Assembly: GCA_017454565.1 (NCBI GenBank)
Contig: JAFTCS010000054.1
Location: 1 to 21,577 of the forward strand
Source: Clostridia bacterium
GTDB lineage: Bacteria > Bacillota > Clostridia > Oscillospirales > Acutalibacteraceae
DNA: 21,577 nt
Direction of reading: 5' to 3'
Shown here: piece by piece, positions 6,542 through 14,417 of the stretch
Position numbering within the stretch: the stretch's first letter is position 1
Layout of the letters: the number at the start of each line of letters is the position of its first letter
Position numbers and translations under genes: made by a program
Notes under the pieces: generated by a model
The model's database searches: none
Told to the model about the DNA's origin: nothing
The model's input: only the letters and a program-made list of their open reading frames with translations

Positions 6542-7479
6542 TGTCCTGCTTTTTAGGGATAGATACCAGCAACTACACCACCTCCGCTGCGCTTTATGAC
6601 AGTGAAAACGGCATTATCCAGTGCAAAAAACTGCTGCCGGTCAAAAGCGGAGAGTGCGGTCTGAGACAGAGTGACGCTGTGTTCCACCATACGCAGCAGC
6701 TCCCGCAGATGATAGAGGAACTGCTTTCGGGTTTTGAGGGCAGTATTGATGCCGTCGGTGTTTCCTCACGGCCGCGTGACGTTGAGGGGTCTTATATGCC
6801 ATGCTTTACGGTGGGACTTTCGGCTGCCCGATGCCTTTCGGCTGCCATGAAGCTGCCGCTTTATAAGTTTTCGCACCAGAGCGGACATATTGCTGCGGCG
6901 GCTTACTCAGCAGGCAATACCGACATGCTCTTTAAAAGCTTTCTTGCCTTCCATGTTTCCGGCGGCACTACCGAGGCTGTTCTTGTCAGACCGGACAGGG
7001 AAAGGTTTTTCACCACCGAAATTGCAGCAAGGACGCTTGACCTCAACGCAGGACAGCTTATCGACAGGGTAGGAGTCATGCTGGGGCTGGATTTCCCCTG
7101 CGGCAGAGAGCTTGAAAAGCTTGCATCGGCGTGTGAGATCAGGCAAAAGGGCAGAGCAACGCTAAAGGGCTGTGACTGCTGCCTTTCGGGAACGGAAAAT
7201 CTTTGCCGGAAGGCATACGAGGGCGGAGCCGCAAAAGAAGAGGTCGCTGCTTTGTGCCTTGCCTGTGTGGAAAAAACTCTTTGCTCAATGCGGGATGCCT
7301 TGCTTGAAAAATATGGAAAAATGCCGGTGCTCTTTGCCGGAGGAGTAATGTCAAATCAGCTTATGAGGGAGAGACTTTCACAGGGCTGCGAGGCTTATTT
7401 TGCCGAACCGGAATTTTCTGCGGACAACGCGGCGGGCATTGCATATCTCTGCGGAATGAGACACGAATTTAAAGATTGA
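6541..7479 (+). CDS. TsaD/Kae1-like (ASKHA) protein, probable TsaD paralogue
   Basis: TsaD transfers threonylcarbamoyl to A37 of NNU/ANN-reading tRNAs, and this protein belongs to the same fold. The 312-residue product begins with a GIDTSNYTTS phosphate-1-like motif, has HQSGH (His112 and His116, matching the HxxxH metal ligands), SGGTTEAVLV (140-149), AGGVMSNQLMRERL (267-280) and SADNAAGIA (Asp295 matching the third metal ligand). It differs from standard TsaD in replacing NHLEGH, ASGGHT and SFSGLKTA with variants (for example CDCCLSG at 211-217), and it is somewhat shorter. Shortened relatives like this occur beside genuine TsaD in Clostridia and are usually annotated peptidase M22 or Kae1-like; their role is not settled. 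I therefore do not give it the tsaD name. Its start overlaps the nusB stop by one base. Confidence 0.82.
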   Translation: MSCFLGIDTSNYTTSAALYDSENGIIQCKKLLPVKSGECGLRQSDAVFHHTQQLPQMIEELLSGFEGSIDAVGVSSRPRDVEGSYMPCFTVGLSAARCLSAAMKLPLYKFSHQSGHIAAAAYSAGNTDMLFKSFLAFHVSGGTTEAVLVRPDRERFFTTEIAARTLDLNAGQLIDRVGVMLGLDFPCGRELEKLASACEIRQKGRATLKGCDCCLSGTENLCRKAYEGGAAKEEVAALCLACVEKTLCSMRDALLEKYGKMPVLFAGGVMSNQLMRERLSQGCEAYFAEPEFSADNAAGIAYLCGMRHEFKD

Positions 7480-7522
7480 TATACTGCATAAATATATACC
7501 ATATGAGAAAAGGAGAATTGTG

Positions 7523-8878
7523 ATGGGAAGATTATTCGGTACAGACGGCGCTCGTGGTATAGCAAATACTGATCTTACCTGTGAGCTTGCCATGAACATC
7601 GGCAGAGCGGCTGCAATGGTACTCACGGAAAACTGCGAAAACACTCACCCGAAAATACTTATAGGCAAGGACACAAGGCGTTCGTCCTATATGCTTGAAG
7701 GCGCCCTTATTGCCGGTCTTTGCTCTATCGGTGCGGACGTTGTGCTTTTAGGCGCAGTGCCTACTCCTGCGGTCGCTTATCTTATAAAAAAGTATCAGGC
7801 GGATGCGGGTATAATGATCTCGGCATCGCATAATCCCTTTGAGTATAACGGGATAAAGATATTCTCAAGCGACGGCTACAAGCTGCCTGATGCCCTTGAG
7901 GAGGAGATCGAGTCCATCGTTATAGACAAGTCGAAGCCCTTTTACAAGCCTGTGGGCGACGGTCTTGGACGGGTGAGCAGAGCCGAAAACGCCCGTGAGG
8001 ATTATATCGGACATATTATCGGTACGGTCCCCTACCGTCTTGACGGCATGAAGATAGGCATTGACTGCTCAAACGGCTCGGCGTCAAGCACCGCCGAGAC
8101 TCTTTTTACCAGACTGGGTGCGGAGTGCCACATGCTTGCAAATCAGCCTGACGGCACTAACATCAACCGGAACTGCGGCTCGACTCACCTTGAGAATTTG
8201 CAGAAGTTTGTAGTTGAGAACGCTCTTGATGCAGGTGTGGCATTTGACGGTGACGCCGACAGATGTCTGGCAATAGACGAAAACGGCAAGGTCATAGACG
8301 GCGATTTCATTATGGCTATCTGTGCTCTTGACCTTGCTTCCCGCAACAAACTCAAAAGAAAGACCGCAGTAGGCACTGTAATGTCTAACATGGGATTCAG
8401 CTGCTTCTGCAAAGATAACGGTCTGAACTTTGTCTCCACAGACGTGGGAGACAGGTATGTTCTTGAAGCTATGCTCCGTGAGGGCTATAACTTTGGCGGA
8501 GAGCAGTCTGGCCATGTTATTTTCCTTGATTATTCGACCACAGGCGACGGTCAGCTTACGGCCGCGCAGCTTCTCAGCCTTGTGAACAGACGAAGCGCAA
8601 AGCTTTCCAGCATAGCTACACTTATGACAAAGTACCCGCAGGTGCTTATAAACGTTAAGGTCACAAACGAGGGAAAGCTGCATTTCTTTACAAATCAGGC
8701 TATCAGGAACAAGATCGAGGATGTAAAGCAGCAGCTCGGCTGCGACGGAAGGATACTTGTAAGGCTTTCCGGTACAGAACCCCTTGTGAGAGTAATGCTT
8801 GAGGGCCGTGACAAGGAGCTTATAGGCAGGCTTGCTCAGGAGACCGCCGATCTTATCAAGGAAAAAATAGGTGCCTGA
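7523..8878 (+). CDS. glmM: Phosphoglucosamine mutase
   Basis: GlmM interconverts glucosamine-6-phosphate and glucosamine-1-phosphate, the step before UDP-GlcNAc for peptidoglycan. The 451-residue product has the start signature GRLFGTDGARGIAN, the phosphoserine loop ISASHNP with Ser102 as the catalytic residue, the Mg site DGDADR (Asp242, Asp244, Asp246) and the C-terminal phosphate-binding RLSGTEPLVRVMLEG. Length and residue numbering agree with the family. ATG 7523 is 7 bases from AGGAG (7511-7515). A GTG at 7520 immediately before it would sit only 4 bases from that site. It lies 43 bases after the TsaD-like gene without an evident promoter and ends at a strong terminator, so it is probably the last gene of the tyrS transcript. 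Confidence 0.97.
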   Translation: MGRLFGTDGARGIANTDLTCELAMNIGRAAAMVLTENCENTHPKILIGKDTRRSSYMLEGALIAGLCSIGADVVLLGAVPTPAVAYLIKKYQADAGIMISASHNPFEYNGIKIFSSDGYKLPDALEEEIESIVIDKSKPFYKPVGDGLGRVSRAENAREDYIGHIIGTVPYRLDGMKIGIDCSNGSASSTAETLFTRLGAECHMLANQPDGTNINRNCGSTHLENLQKFVVENALDAGVAFDGDADRCLAIDENGKVIDGDFIMAICALDLASRNKLKRKTAVGTVMSNMGFSCFCKDNGLNFVSTDVGDRYVLEAMLREGYNFGGEQSGHVIFLDYSTTGDGQLTAAQLLSLVNRRSAKLSSIATLMTKYPQVLINVKVTNEGKLHFFTNQAIRNKIEDVKQQLGCDGRILVRLSGTEPLVRVMLEGRDKELIGRLAQETADLIKEKIGA

Positions 8879-8916
8879 TAATGATTCTTTTAGTATAGCT
8901 GAATATATTTTCGCGG

Positions 8917-8952
8917 CAGGTGTACATTCTTTGGAGTGTGCGCCTGTTTTTT
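8917..8952 (+). terminator. Terminator after glmM
   Basis: A 13-bp stem with G-U pairs (8917-8929 with 8934-8946) closes a TTTG loop (8930-8933) and runs directly into six Ts (8947-8952). It ends the tyrS-nusB-TsaD-like-glmM unit. Confidence 0.9.
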
Positions 8953-9033
8953 GCATTCGTCAAACTGCACAAAAAACAAAAAATCATACTGCGGAAATTT
9001 TCTTTCTGCTCTTTAGCTTTTTGCCCCTTATTG

Positions 9034-9042
9034 TGCTATAAT
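9034..9042 (+). promoter_or_regulatory. Extended -10 promoter of the glycosyltransferase gene
   Basis: TGC followed by a perfect TATAAT (9037-9042) forms an extended -10. No good -35 lies at the normal distance: TTGCCC at 9021 is too close. The same TTGTGCTA string precedes the ruvC -10. Confidence 0.6.
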
Positions 9043-9073
9043 AAATTCAGCACATTTTAAAGGGAGTATTCTT

Positions 9074-10033
9074 ATGGCCAATGTTGATCTGTCTATTATT
9101 ATTCCTTCAAAAAATAATAACAGTCATATTTCAGAGATAATAAAAAGGATCTCCTCCGAGCTTTCCGAGCTTGAGGTGGAGTTTATCGTCATAGATATGA
9201 ATTCTTCCGACAACAGCGTTCTCTGGGCGCTTGAGGAGATCAAGAAAAACGATCTCAGGGGGTGCGTCATACAGAGCGGCGGCGGCACTATAAGCTCTGC
9301 TCTCAATACCGGCATATACAAGTCTGACGGCAAGTATATTACCTTTGTGTACCCAAGCAGGCTTTACAAAAATTACTTTAGTGAGTATCTGAAAACAGCC
9401 GACAACAACGCTGCCGATTTCGTTTTTGCCGTGCCCTCGCAGATATCCGACGCAAATCCTGATGCCGGGAACAATATTTGCAGCAGCGGCGAAAAGGTAG
9501 ATCCCGAAAAGCTTATGGAAGAGCTTATCCATTCAAAGGTGTATTTCGATTTTACCGCCGTCATGCTGAAGAGGGAATACCTTCTCAGGAACCATATCAA
9601 GTTTTACGAGGAATGCAGCTTCGGATATGTTGAAGCCTTTATATATAACGTGCTGCTTAATGATCCTCAGATAGCCTGTGCGAACATCGTGCTGGAGAAA
9701 GATCCTGACAGCGCGCAGATAGAGAATGCCCCCGAAAACGTGAACTGCTACGAAAGAATAGACGTGATGCTGAAGGTCTTTGAGCGTATAAAGCTGCAGC
9801 GCCGGGACAACCTTGCACTGACAGAGCTTTTTGAGGGTCAGAAGCTGCCGGCAGTTGTGCTTTCGGTGGTGGATATCCTGCTAAAGCAGGGATTTTCATA
9901 TCAGACAGTCAAGCGCTCGCTGAAGCAGAAGGGCTATTCACAGTATCTCAAAGCAAACCGCAGGACGTCTCCGGAACTGAAAAAGAAGCTTTTCCGCTGG
10001 AGCTTTCTTCCATGGAACTACGGCAAGAACTGA
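9074..10033 (+). CDS. GT2-like glycosyltransferase lacking the DXD motif
   Basis: The N-terminal third of this 319-residue protein has the GT-A fold of family 2 glycosyltransferases. It shows LSIIIPSKNN (6-15), the nucleotide-binding-type EFIVIDMNSSDNS (Asp41) and ALNTGIYKSDGKYITF (76-91). Where the family normally has the metal-binding DXD (FLDSDD-like), it reads FVYPSRLY (Asp and acidic residues absent at 93-96). The C-terminal half is helical, ends in a basic tail (LKANRRTSPELKKKLFRWSF) and shows no membrane segment or signal peptide. It may be a metal-independent enzyme or a non-catalytic sugar-binding relative; the substrate is unknown. ATG 9074 has AGGGAG (9061-9066) 7 bases upstream. 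It is a single-gene unit between its own promoter and terminator. Confidence 0.75.
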   Translation: MANVDLSIIIPSKNNNSHISEIIKRISSELSELEVEFIVIDMNSSDNSVLWALEEIKKNDLRGCVIQSGGGTISSALNTGIYKSDGKYITFVYPSRLYKNYFSEYLKTADNNAADFVFAVPSQISDANPDAGNNICSSGEKVDPEKLMEELIHSKVYFDFTAVMLKREYLLRNHIKFYEECSFGYVEAFIYNVLLNDPQIACANIVLEKDPDSAQIENAPENVNCYERIDVMLKVFERIKLQRRDNLALTELFEGQKLPAVVLSVVDILLKQGFSYQTVKRSLKQKGYSQYLKANRRTSPELKKKLFRWSFLPWNYGKN

Positions 10034-10042
10034 ATTTTTATA

Positions 10043-10058
10043 GTGTAAATATTTACAC
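10043..10058. promoter_or_regulatory. Perfect 16-base palindrome beside a terminator
   Basis: GTGTAAATATTTACAC is fully self-complementary. It lies ten bases after the glycosyltransferase stop and shares its last two bases with the terminator stem that follows. It could be a protein-binding site, an extension of the transcript hairpin, or chance in AT-rich DNA. I do not recognise the operator. Confidence 0.4.
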
Positions 10059-10088
10059 ACGGGAGCCTTTGTGCTTCCGTGTTTTTTT
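10057..10088 (+). terminator. Terminator after the glycosyltransferase gene
   Basis: A 10-bp stem (10057-10066 with 10073-10082, one G-T pair) has a 6-base loop and is followed by seven Ts (10082-10088). Confidence 0.9.
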
Positions 10089-10106
10089 GAGCGTTTTTAT
10101 TAATAC

Positions 10107-10135
10107 TTGATACCCTGTGCTATTTGTGCTAAAAT
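10107..10135 (+). promoter_or_regulatory. Promoter of the ruvC-ispA unit
   Basis: TTGATA (10107-10112) and TAAAAT (10130-10135) are 17 bases apart, with TGC immediately before the -10 (extended -10). Transcription would start near 10142, leaving a leader of about 58 bases before ruvC. No LexA-type palindrome is apparent around it, so damage control is not indicated by sequence. Confidence 0.75.
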
Positions 10136-10199
10136 ATAAGTTAATGTAGTGCGGTCTTGAATACTTAAACAAAAGCAAAAACACATTTGGAGCAGAAAC

Positions 10200-10712
10200 A
10201 TGAGAATTTTAGGAATAGACCCGGGATATGCCATTGTGGGTTATGGAGTGATAGAGTTCAGCGCGGGCAGGTATTATGCCATAGATCACGGAGCGATTAC
10301 GACCGATGCCGATACGCCCTTTCCGCTGAGACTCCAGCAGATATACAATGGGCTGATATCCGTAATAATAAAAAACGACCCGGACGAAATGTCCATTGAG
10401 CGCTTGTATTTCCAGAACAACCAGAAAACCGCCATCGACGTGGCACAGGCAAGGGGAGTTATCCTTCTTGCGGCAATGAACAACAACATTCCTATAAGTG
10501 AGTATACGCCTTTGCAGGTGAAAACGGCTGTAACGGGCTACGGTCAGGCGCACAAGGCGCAGGTAATGGAGATGACCCGCAGACTATTGAAGCTTGCCGA
10601 GCTGCCGAAACCCGATGACACCGCAGATGCGCTGGCGATAGCTATATGCCATGCACAGTGTTCGGGTACGGCTCTGCGCTCACTTCTCAACAAGGGGAGG
10701 ACTCAACAATGA
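10200..10712 (+). CDS. ruvC: Holliday junction resolvase RuvC
   Basis: RuvC is the endonuclease that cuts Holliday junctions after RuvAB branch migration. The 170-residue product shows GIDPGYAIVGYG with Asp7, IERLYFQNN with Glu67, and PDDTADALAIAICH with Asp140 and Asp143, the full set of four acidic catalytic residues. ATG 10200 has TTGGAG (10187-10192) 7 bases upstream. The stop overlaps the next start as ATGA (10709-10712). It is separated from ruvA by the phosphatase gene. Confidence 0.97.
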   Translation: MRILGIDPGYAIVGYGVIEFSAGRYYAIDHGAITTDADTPFPLRLQQIYNGLISVIIKNDPDEMSIERLYFQNNQKTAIDVAQARGVILLAAMNNNIPISEYTPLQVKTAVTGYGQAHKAQVMEMTRRLLKLAELPKPDDTADALAIAICHAQCSGTALRSLLNKGRTQQ

Positions 10713-11293
10713 CACATATCTACTTTGTCCGTCACGCACAGCCCGATTATCGCAGCGGAGTGAACCGAACCTTTCCGCTTTCTGACGAGGGCATGGAGGA
10801 TCGCCATAAGGCACTTGCGGTACTGAAAAATGTGAGCTTTGACAGGGCAGTGTCCAGCCCGTACAGGAGGAGCATTGACACGATCATGCCTTTGGTAGAG
10901 AGCATGGGTCTGGAGCTGACTCTTGACGAGAGACTCCGTGAGCGCGACAATGCCGGAGGCAGCAGCAACAGCCGCGAAATGTTCCGCAAACGCTGGGCGG
11001 ACCATGATTTCTGCGAGGAAGGCGGCGAGAGCATACGTTCGACTCAGGAAAGGAACGTGGCGGCGCTCAATGACATTCTCACAAATTATGCGGGCGAAAC
11101 TATTCTTGTCGGCACCCACGGAACGGCGCTTTCAACGATCATCAACTATTACCGGCCTGAATTCGGCTTTGAGCAGTTCCTGCGGATAATCGACTTTATG
11201 CCCTACGTTCTGCACTGTACATTTGATGGGGTGCAGCTCGCAGGTATGGAGGAGCTTTTCTATCTGCACAAGGAATATCACGGAGTGAAGTGA
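10709..11293 (+). CDS. Histidine phosphatase (phosphoglycerate-mutase-like) family protein
   Basis: Members use a phosphohistidine intermediate to hydrolyse or move phosphate on sugars, nucleosides or other small molecules. The 194-residue product has the catalytic YFVRHAQPD (Arg8, His9), SSPYRRSIDT with Arg53, the LRERD stretch near 76-80, and GTHGTALS with the second histidine at 137. Its size fits a broad-specificity phosphatase rather than the glycolytic mutase. ATG 10709 has GGGGAGG (10694-10700) 8 bases before it and overlaps the ruvC stop by 4 bases; a frame opening at 10646 would add 21 residues inside ruvC and lacks a binding site. Sitting between ruvC and ruvA implies co-expression with junction processing, but no repair role is known to me. 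The substrate cannot be named. Confidence 0.85.
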   Translation: MTHIYFVRHAQPDYRSGVNRTFPLSDEGMEDRHKALAVLKNVSFDRAVSSPYRRSIDTIMPLVESMGLELTLDERLRERDNAGGSSNSREMFRKRWADHDFCEEGGESIRSTQERNVAALNDILTNYAGETILVGTHGTALSTIINYYRPEFGFEQFLRIIDFMPYVLHCTFDGVQLAGMEELFYLHKEYHGVK

Positions 11294-11325
11294 CAGGTCT
11301 GATATGAAAGGAAGAACATATTTTT

Positions 11326-11934
11326 ATGATATACAGTCTTAACGGAAAAATTGTACATACCGAGCCGGGTTTTGTGGTCATCGAGTGCGGCGGAGTAGGG
11401 TACAAGTGCATGGCGACAATGAATACCCTGCGCAGTCTGCCCAGGGTGGGTGAAAATACAATGCTGTATACCCACATGCTTGTAAGGGAGGACGCGGTGG
11501 AGCTTTGCGGATTTTCGACCACAGCCGAAATGAACTGCTTTAAAATGCTGATGTCTATAAGCGGAGTGGGTGCGAAGGTGGCTTTGTCCATACTGTCGGC
11601 GCTCAGTCCGGAGCAGGTCGCTCTTGCAGTATCCCTCGGTGACAGCAAGGCACTGACAAAGGCGGGCGGAGTAGGCAACAAGCTTGCACAGAGGATAATC
11701 CTTGAACTAAAGGATAAGATAAAAAAGCTTGGCATTGCCGAACCGGTTTCGGGAATAGAGGAGAGCGTTCCTGCGGCACCGCTGTCAGCGGGAAATATTT
11801 CTCAGGCGATCGGTGCGCTGGCAGTGCTTGGATACACGCCGGACGAGGTGCTGCCGTTTATGAAGGGCATAGACCCGTCTCTTCCGGTCGAAAAGATCAT
11901 CTCAGAGACCCTGAGAGCCATTGGAAAGCAATGA
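11326..11934 (+). CDS. ruvA: Holliday junction branch migration protein RuvA
   Basis: RuvA tetramers hold the four-way junction and load the RuvB motor. The 202-residue product begins MIYSLNGKI with the family's OB-fold start. It carries two helix-hairpin-helix stretches (LMSISGVGAKVALSIL near 75-90 and KAGGVGNKLAQRIILELKDK near 110-129) and a C-terminal three-helix RuvB-binding domain (about 153-202: QAIGALAVLGYTPDEVLPF). A ribosome binding site AAAGGAAG lies 12 bases upstream, a little far. It follows the phosphatase by 32 bases, and ruvB begins 23 bases after it. Confidence 0.96.
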   Translation: MIYSLNGKIVHTEPGFVVIECGGVGYKCMATMNTLRSLPRVGENTMLYTHMLVREDAVELCGFSTTAEMNCFKMLMSISGVGAKVALSILSALSPEQVALAVSLGDSKALTKAGGVGNKLAQRIILELKDKIKKLGIAEPVSGIEESVPAAPLSAGNISQAIGALAVLGYTPDEVLPFMKGIDPSLPVEKIISETLRAIGKQ

Positions 11935-11957
11935 CGATAATATGAAAGGAAAAAATA

Positions 11958-12998
11958 ATGGACGATCTTGATTTTGAAAACAGGATAGTGTCTCCTACCG
12001 AGATAATGGGCGACAGTGACAGCGACAATCCGCTGCGTCCGCGCAGGCTTGAGGATTATATCGGTCAGGAGAAGGTCAAGCAGAATCTTGCGGTATTCAT
12101 AGAGGCTGCAAAACAGCGTTGCGAAAGTCTTGACCATGTTCTGCTGTACGGTCCGCCCGGACTTGGCAAGACCACACTTTCCGGAATAATAGCCAACGAA
12201 ATGAACGTGAACCTGCGTATAACCTCCGGTCCTGCCATAGAAAAACCCGGCGATTTAGCGGCGATACTTACCAACCTCAACGAAGGCGATGTGCTTTTTA
12301 TTGATGAGATACACCGCATATCAAGGGCGGTAGAGGAGATACTCAACCCGGCGATGGAGGACTTTGCCATAGATATAGTGACCGGAAAGGGTCAGATGGC
12401 GGCTTCGTATCATCTGCCGCTTCCGCACTTTACTCTTGTGGGGGCTACAACAAGAGCAGGACAGCTTACAGCACCGCTCAGGGACAGATTCGGAGTATCG
12501 TTAAGGCTTGAGCTTTACACTCCGGAAGAGCTTGCTCTGATAATCAAGCGCAGCGCGGGCATACTGAACATAGCCATAGAAAATGACGGGGCGCTTGAAA
12601 TAGCCTCGCGTTCAAGAGGTACCCCGAGAATAGCCAACCGTATGCTGAAGCGTGTGCGCGATTTTGCTCAGGTAATGTCAAACGGTGTCATAACCCTTGA
12701 AACAGCACAGACAGCGCTTGAACGTCTGGAAATAGACGAGCTGGGGCTTGACTCGAACGACAGGAGAATGCTCACGGCGCTTGTAAAATTCTACCGCGGC
12801 GGCCCTGTAGGACTGGAAACACTGGCCGCTGCCATAGGCGAGGAGGCCGTGACCATCGAGGACGTTATTGAGCCGTATCTCATGCAGATCGGCTTCCTCA
12901 ACCGTACACCGAGAGGACGCTGCATAACAAGAGCCGCCTGTCTGCATTTAGGATTTGACATGCCCGATGCACAGGACGGACAAATAAGATTTGAGTAA
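11958..12998 (+). CDS. ruvB: Holliday junction branch migration DNA helicase RuvB
   Basis: RuvB is the hexameric AAA+ motor that drives branch migration at junctions held by RuvA. The 346-residue product has a short acidic N-terminal lead, then LRPRRLEDYIGQ (26-37), Walker A GPPGLGKT (65-72), Walker B with DEIH (116-119), sensor GATTRAG (162-168) and RDRFG (175-179). The C-terminal winged-helix part includes ETLAAAIGE and FLNRTPRGR. ATG 11958 has AAAGGA (11945-11950) 7 bases upstream. The stop TAA (12996-12998) directly adjoins the first possible start of xseA. Confidence 0.98.
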   Translation: MDDLDFENRIVSPTEIMGDSDSDNPLRPRRLEDYIGQEKVKQNLAVFIEAAKQRCESLDHVLLYGPPGLGKTTLSGIIANEMNVNLRITSGPAIEKPGDLAAILTNLNEGDVLFIDEIHRISRAVEEILNPAMEDFAIDIVTGKGQMAASYHLPLPHFTLVGATTRAGQLTAPLRDRFGVSLRLELYTPEELALIIKRSAGILNIAIENDGALEIASRSRGTPRIANRMLKRVRDFAQVMSNGVITLETAQTALERLEIDELGLDSNDRRMLTALVKFYRGGPVGLETLAAAIGEEAVTIEDVIEPYLMQIGFLNRTPRGRCITRAACLHLGFDMPDAQDGQIRFE

Positions 12999-13001
12999 GT
13001 G

Positions 13002-14222
13002 ATGATTATGGATAACAATATTCTTACCGTGTCGGGACTGAACCTGTATGTGAGAATGCTTATAGAATCCGACCGGAATTTAAAATCACTGTGGCTGCAG
13101 GGTGAGATATCCAACCTTACGGTGCACAGCCGTTCAGGGCACATATATATGACTCTCAAAGACGACAAGGCGTCAATAAAGGCCGTTATGTTTGCAGGCA
13201 GCGCGAAGCTGCTGAAATTCAGGCCAAAAGAGGGCATGAAGGTGCTTGTGCGCGGAAGAGTAAGCCTTTATGATGCAGCGGGCACCTATCAGCTTTACAT
13301 TGACGACATGCAGCCCTTTGGTGTGGGTGCTCTTAACCTTGCCTTTGAACAGCTGAAGAATAAGCTTCTTCGGGAGGGACTGTTTGACGAGGCTCACAAA
13401 AAGCCGCTGCCGGCTTATCCTTCCAAAATAGGAGTCATTACCTCTCCCACGGGCGCTGCTTTGCAGGATATACTTCGTATACTCAAAAGGCGTTATCCTG
13501 CTGCGGAAGTGGTGCTGTATCCTGTATTGGTTCAGGGCGACGGTGCATCTGCGCAGCTTACAAGGGCAGTGAGGTATTTTGACAAAAACAAGTGTGCCGA
13601 TGTTGTTATTATCGGCCGCGGAGGCGGATCCGCAGAGGATCTGTGGGCATTCAATGATGAAGGGCTTGCAAGAGCCGTATATGAATGCAGTGTTCCCATA
13701 GTTTCGGCGGTGGGTCACGAAACGGACTTTACTATCTGCGACTTTGCCGCAGATGTCCGCGCGTCAACACCGTCTGCGGGTGCGGAGCTGGTATCTCCTG
13801 AGATGAGTGCGATGATCTCGGAGATAGAAGCTTACCGCAGCAGACTTTCGAGGCTGATGCGTACAAGGATAGAGCATGAAAAGCTGCGGCTTGACAGACT
13901 AAGCAGTGCCGGAGTTATGCGCTCACCTGTGGAGCTTGTCCGTTTTCGCAGAATGAAGCTTGATATGCTCAGAGACAGGCTGACTGCCATAGGAAACACA
14001 CGCATTTCTGAAGAAAAGGCGCGGCTTGCACAGCTTGGTGCAGAGCTTGACGCCATGAGTCCGCTGAAGGTGCTTGCAAGGGGCTATGTTATAGCCGAAA
14101 AGGATCACAAAACACTGCGCTCCGCAGCGGATGTGCACGAAAACGACAGGATAAGTATTATCATGCAGGATGGTCAGCTTGACTGTGCCGTTCTGAGCAG
14201 GAGGGAAAAAGACAATGTATGA
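13002..14222 (+). CDS. xseA: Exodeoxyribonuclease VII large subunit
   Basis: Exonuclease VII degrades single-stranded DNA from both ends; XseA carries the active site and binds several XseB subunits. The product (about 406 residues) has an N-terminal OB fold (LTVSGLNLYV and LWLQGEISNLTVHSRSGHIYMTLKD). The catalytic domain motifs are GVITSPTGAALQDIL, IIGRGGGSAEDLWAFND and SAVGHETDFTICDFAADVRASTP. A long helical segment and a final MSPLKVLARGYVI complete it. The start is uncertain: GTG 12999, ATG 13002 and ATG 13008 are all in frame, and only a weak GAG (12993-12995) precedes them. ATG 13002 has the best spacing. It likely depends on translational coupling from ruvB. Confidence 0.95.
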   Translation: MIMDNNILTVSGLNLYVRMLIESDRNLKSLWLQGEISNLTVHSRSGHIYMTLKDDKASIKAVMFAGSAKLLKFRPKEGMKVLVRGRVSLYDAAGTYQLYIDDMQPFGVGALNLAFEQLKNKLLREGLFDEAHKKPLPAYPSKIGVITSPTGAALQDILRILKRRYPAAEVVLYPVLVQGDGASAQLTRAVRYFDKNKCADVVIIGRGGGSAEDLWAFNDEGLARAVYECSVPIVSAVGHETDFTICDFAADVRASTPSAGAELVSPEMSAMISEIEAYRSRLSRLMRTRIEHEKLRLDRLSSAGVMRSPVELVRFRRMKLDMLRDRLTAIGNTRISEEKARLAQLGAELDAMSPLKVLARGYVIAEKDHKTLRSAADVHENDRISIIMQDGQLDCAVLSRREKDNV

Positions 14223-14415
14223 TATTGCACAGTACGAGCCTTCCATAGCAAAACTTGAAGAGATAGTAAAGCAGCTTGAAGCCGGAGAACTGTCACTTTC
14301 AGATAGCATGGATCTTTTTGAACAGGGAATGAAGGCTTCAAAGGAGTGCTATGAGATACTCAAAAATGCCGAACAGAAGCTTAAAATATTATCCGAAGAG
14401 GATGAGGAGGAATGA
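14215..14415 (+). CDS. xseB: Exodeoxyribonuclease VII small subunit
   Basis: XseB forms short helical hairpins that bind the coiled stalk of XseA and are needed for exonuclease VII activity. The 66-residue product has the family pattern: SIAKLEEIVKQLEAGELSLSDSMDLFEQGMK, then a helix with CYEILKNAEQKLKIL and an acidic end. ATG 14215 lies inside the last codons of xseA (8-base overlap), with AGGAGGG (14199-14205) 9 bases upstream. Its own acidic end codons (GAGGAGG) double as the ribosome binding site of ispA. Confidence 0.95.
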   Translation: MYDIAQYEPSIAKLEEIVKQLEAGELSLSDSMDLFEQGMKASKECYEILKNAEQKLKILSEEDEEE

Positions 14416-14417
14416 CT

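Noticed and set aside
8084..8956. 290-codon minus-strand open frame opposite glmM
   Set aside because: Shadow of glmM: cysteine- and histidine-rich composition, no motif, no ribosome binding site, and it runs through the glmM terminator.
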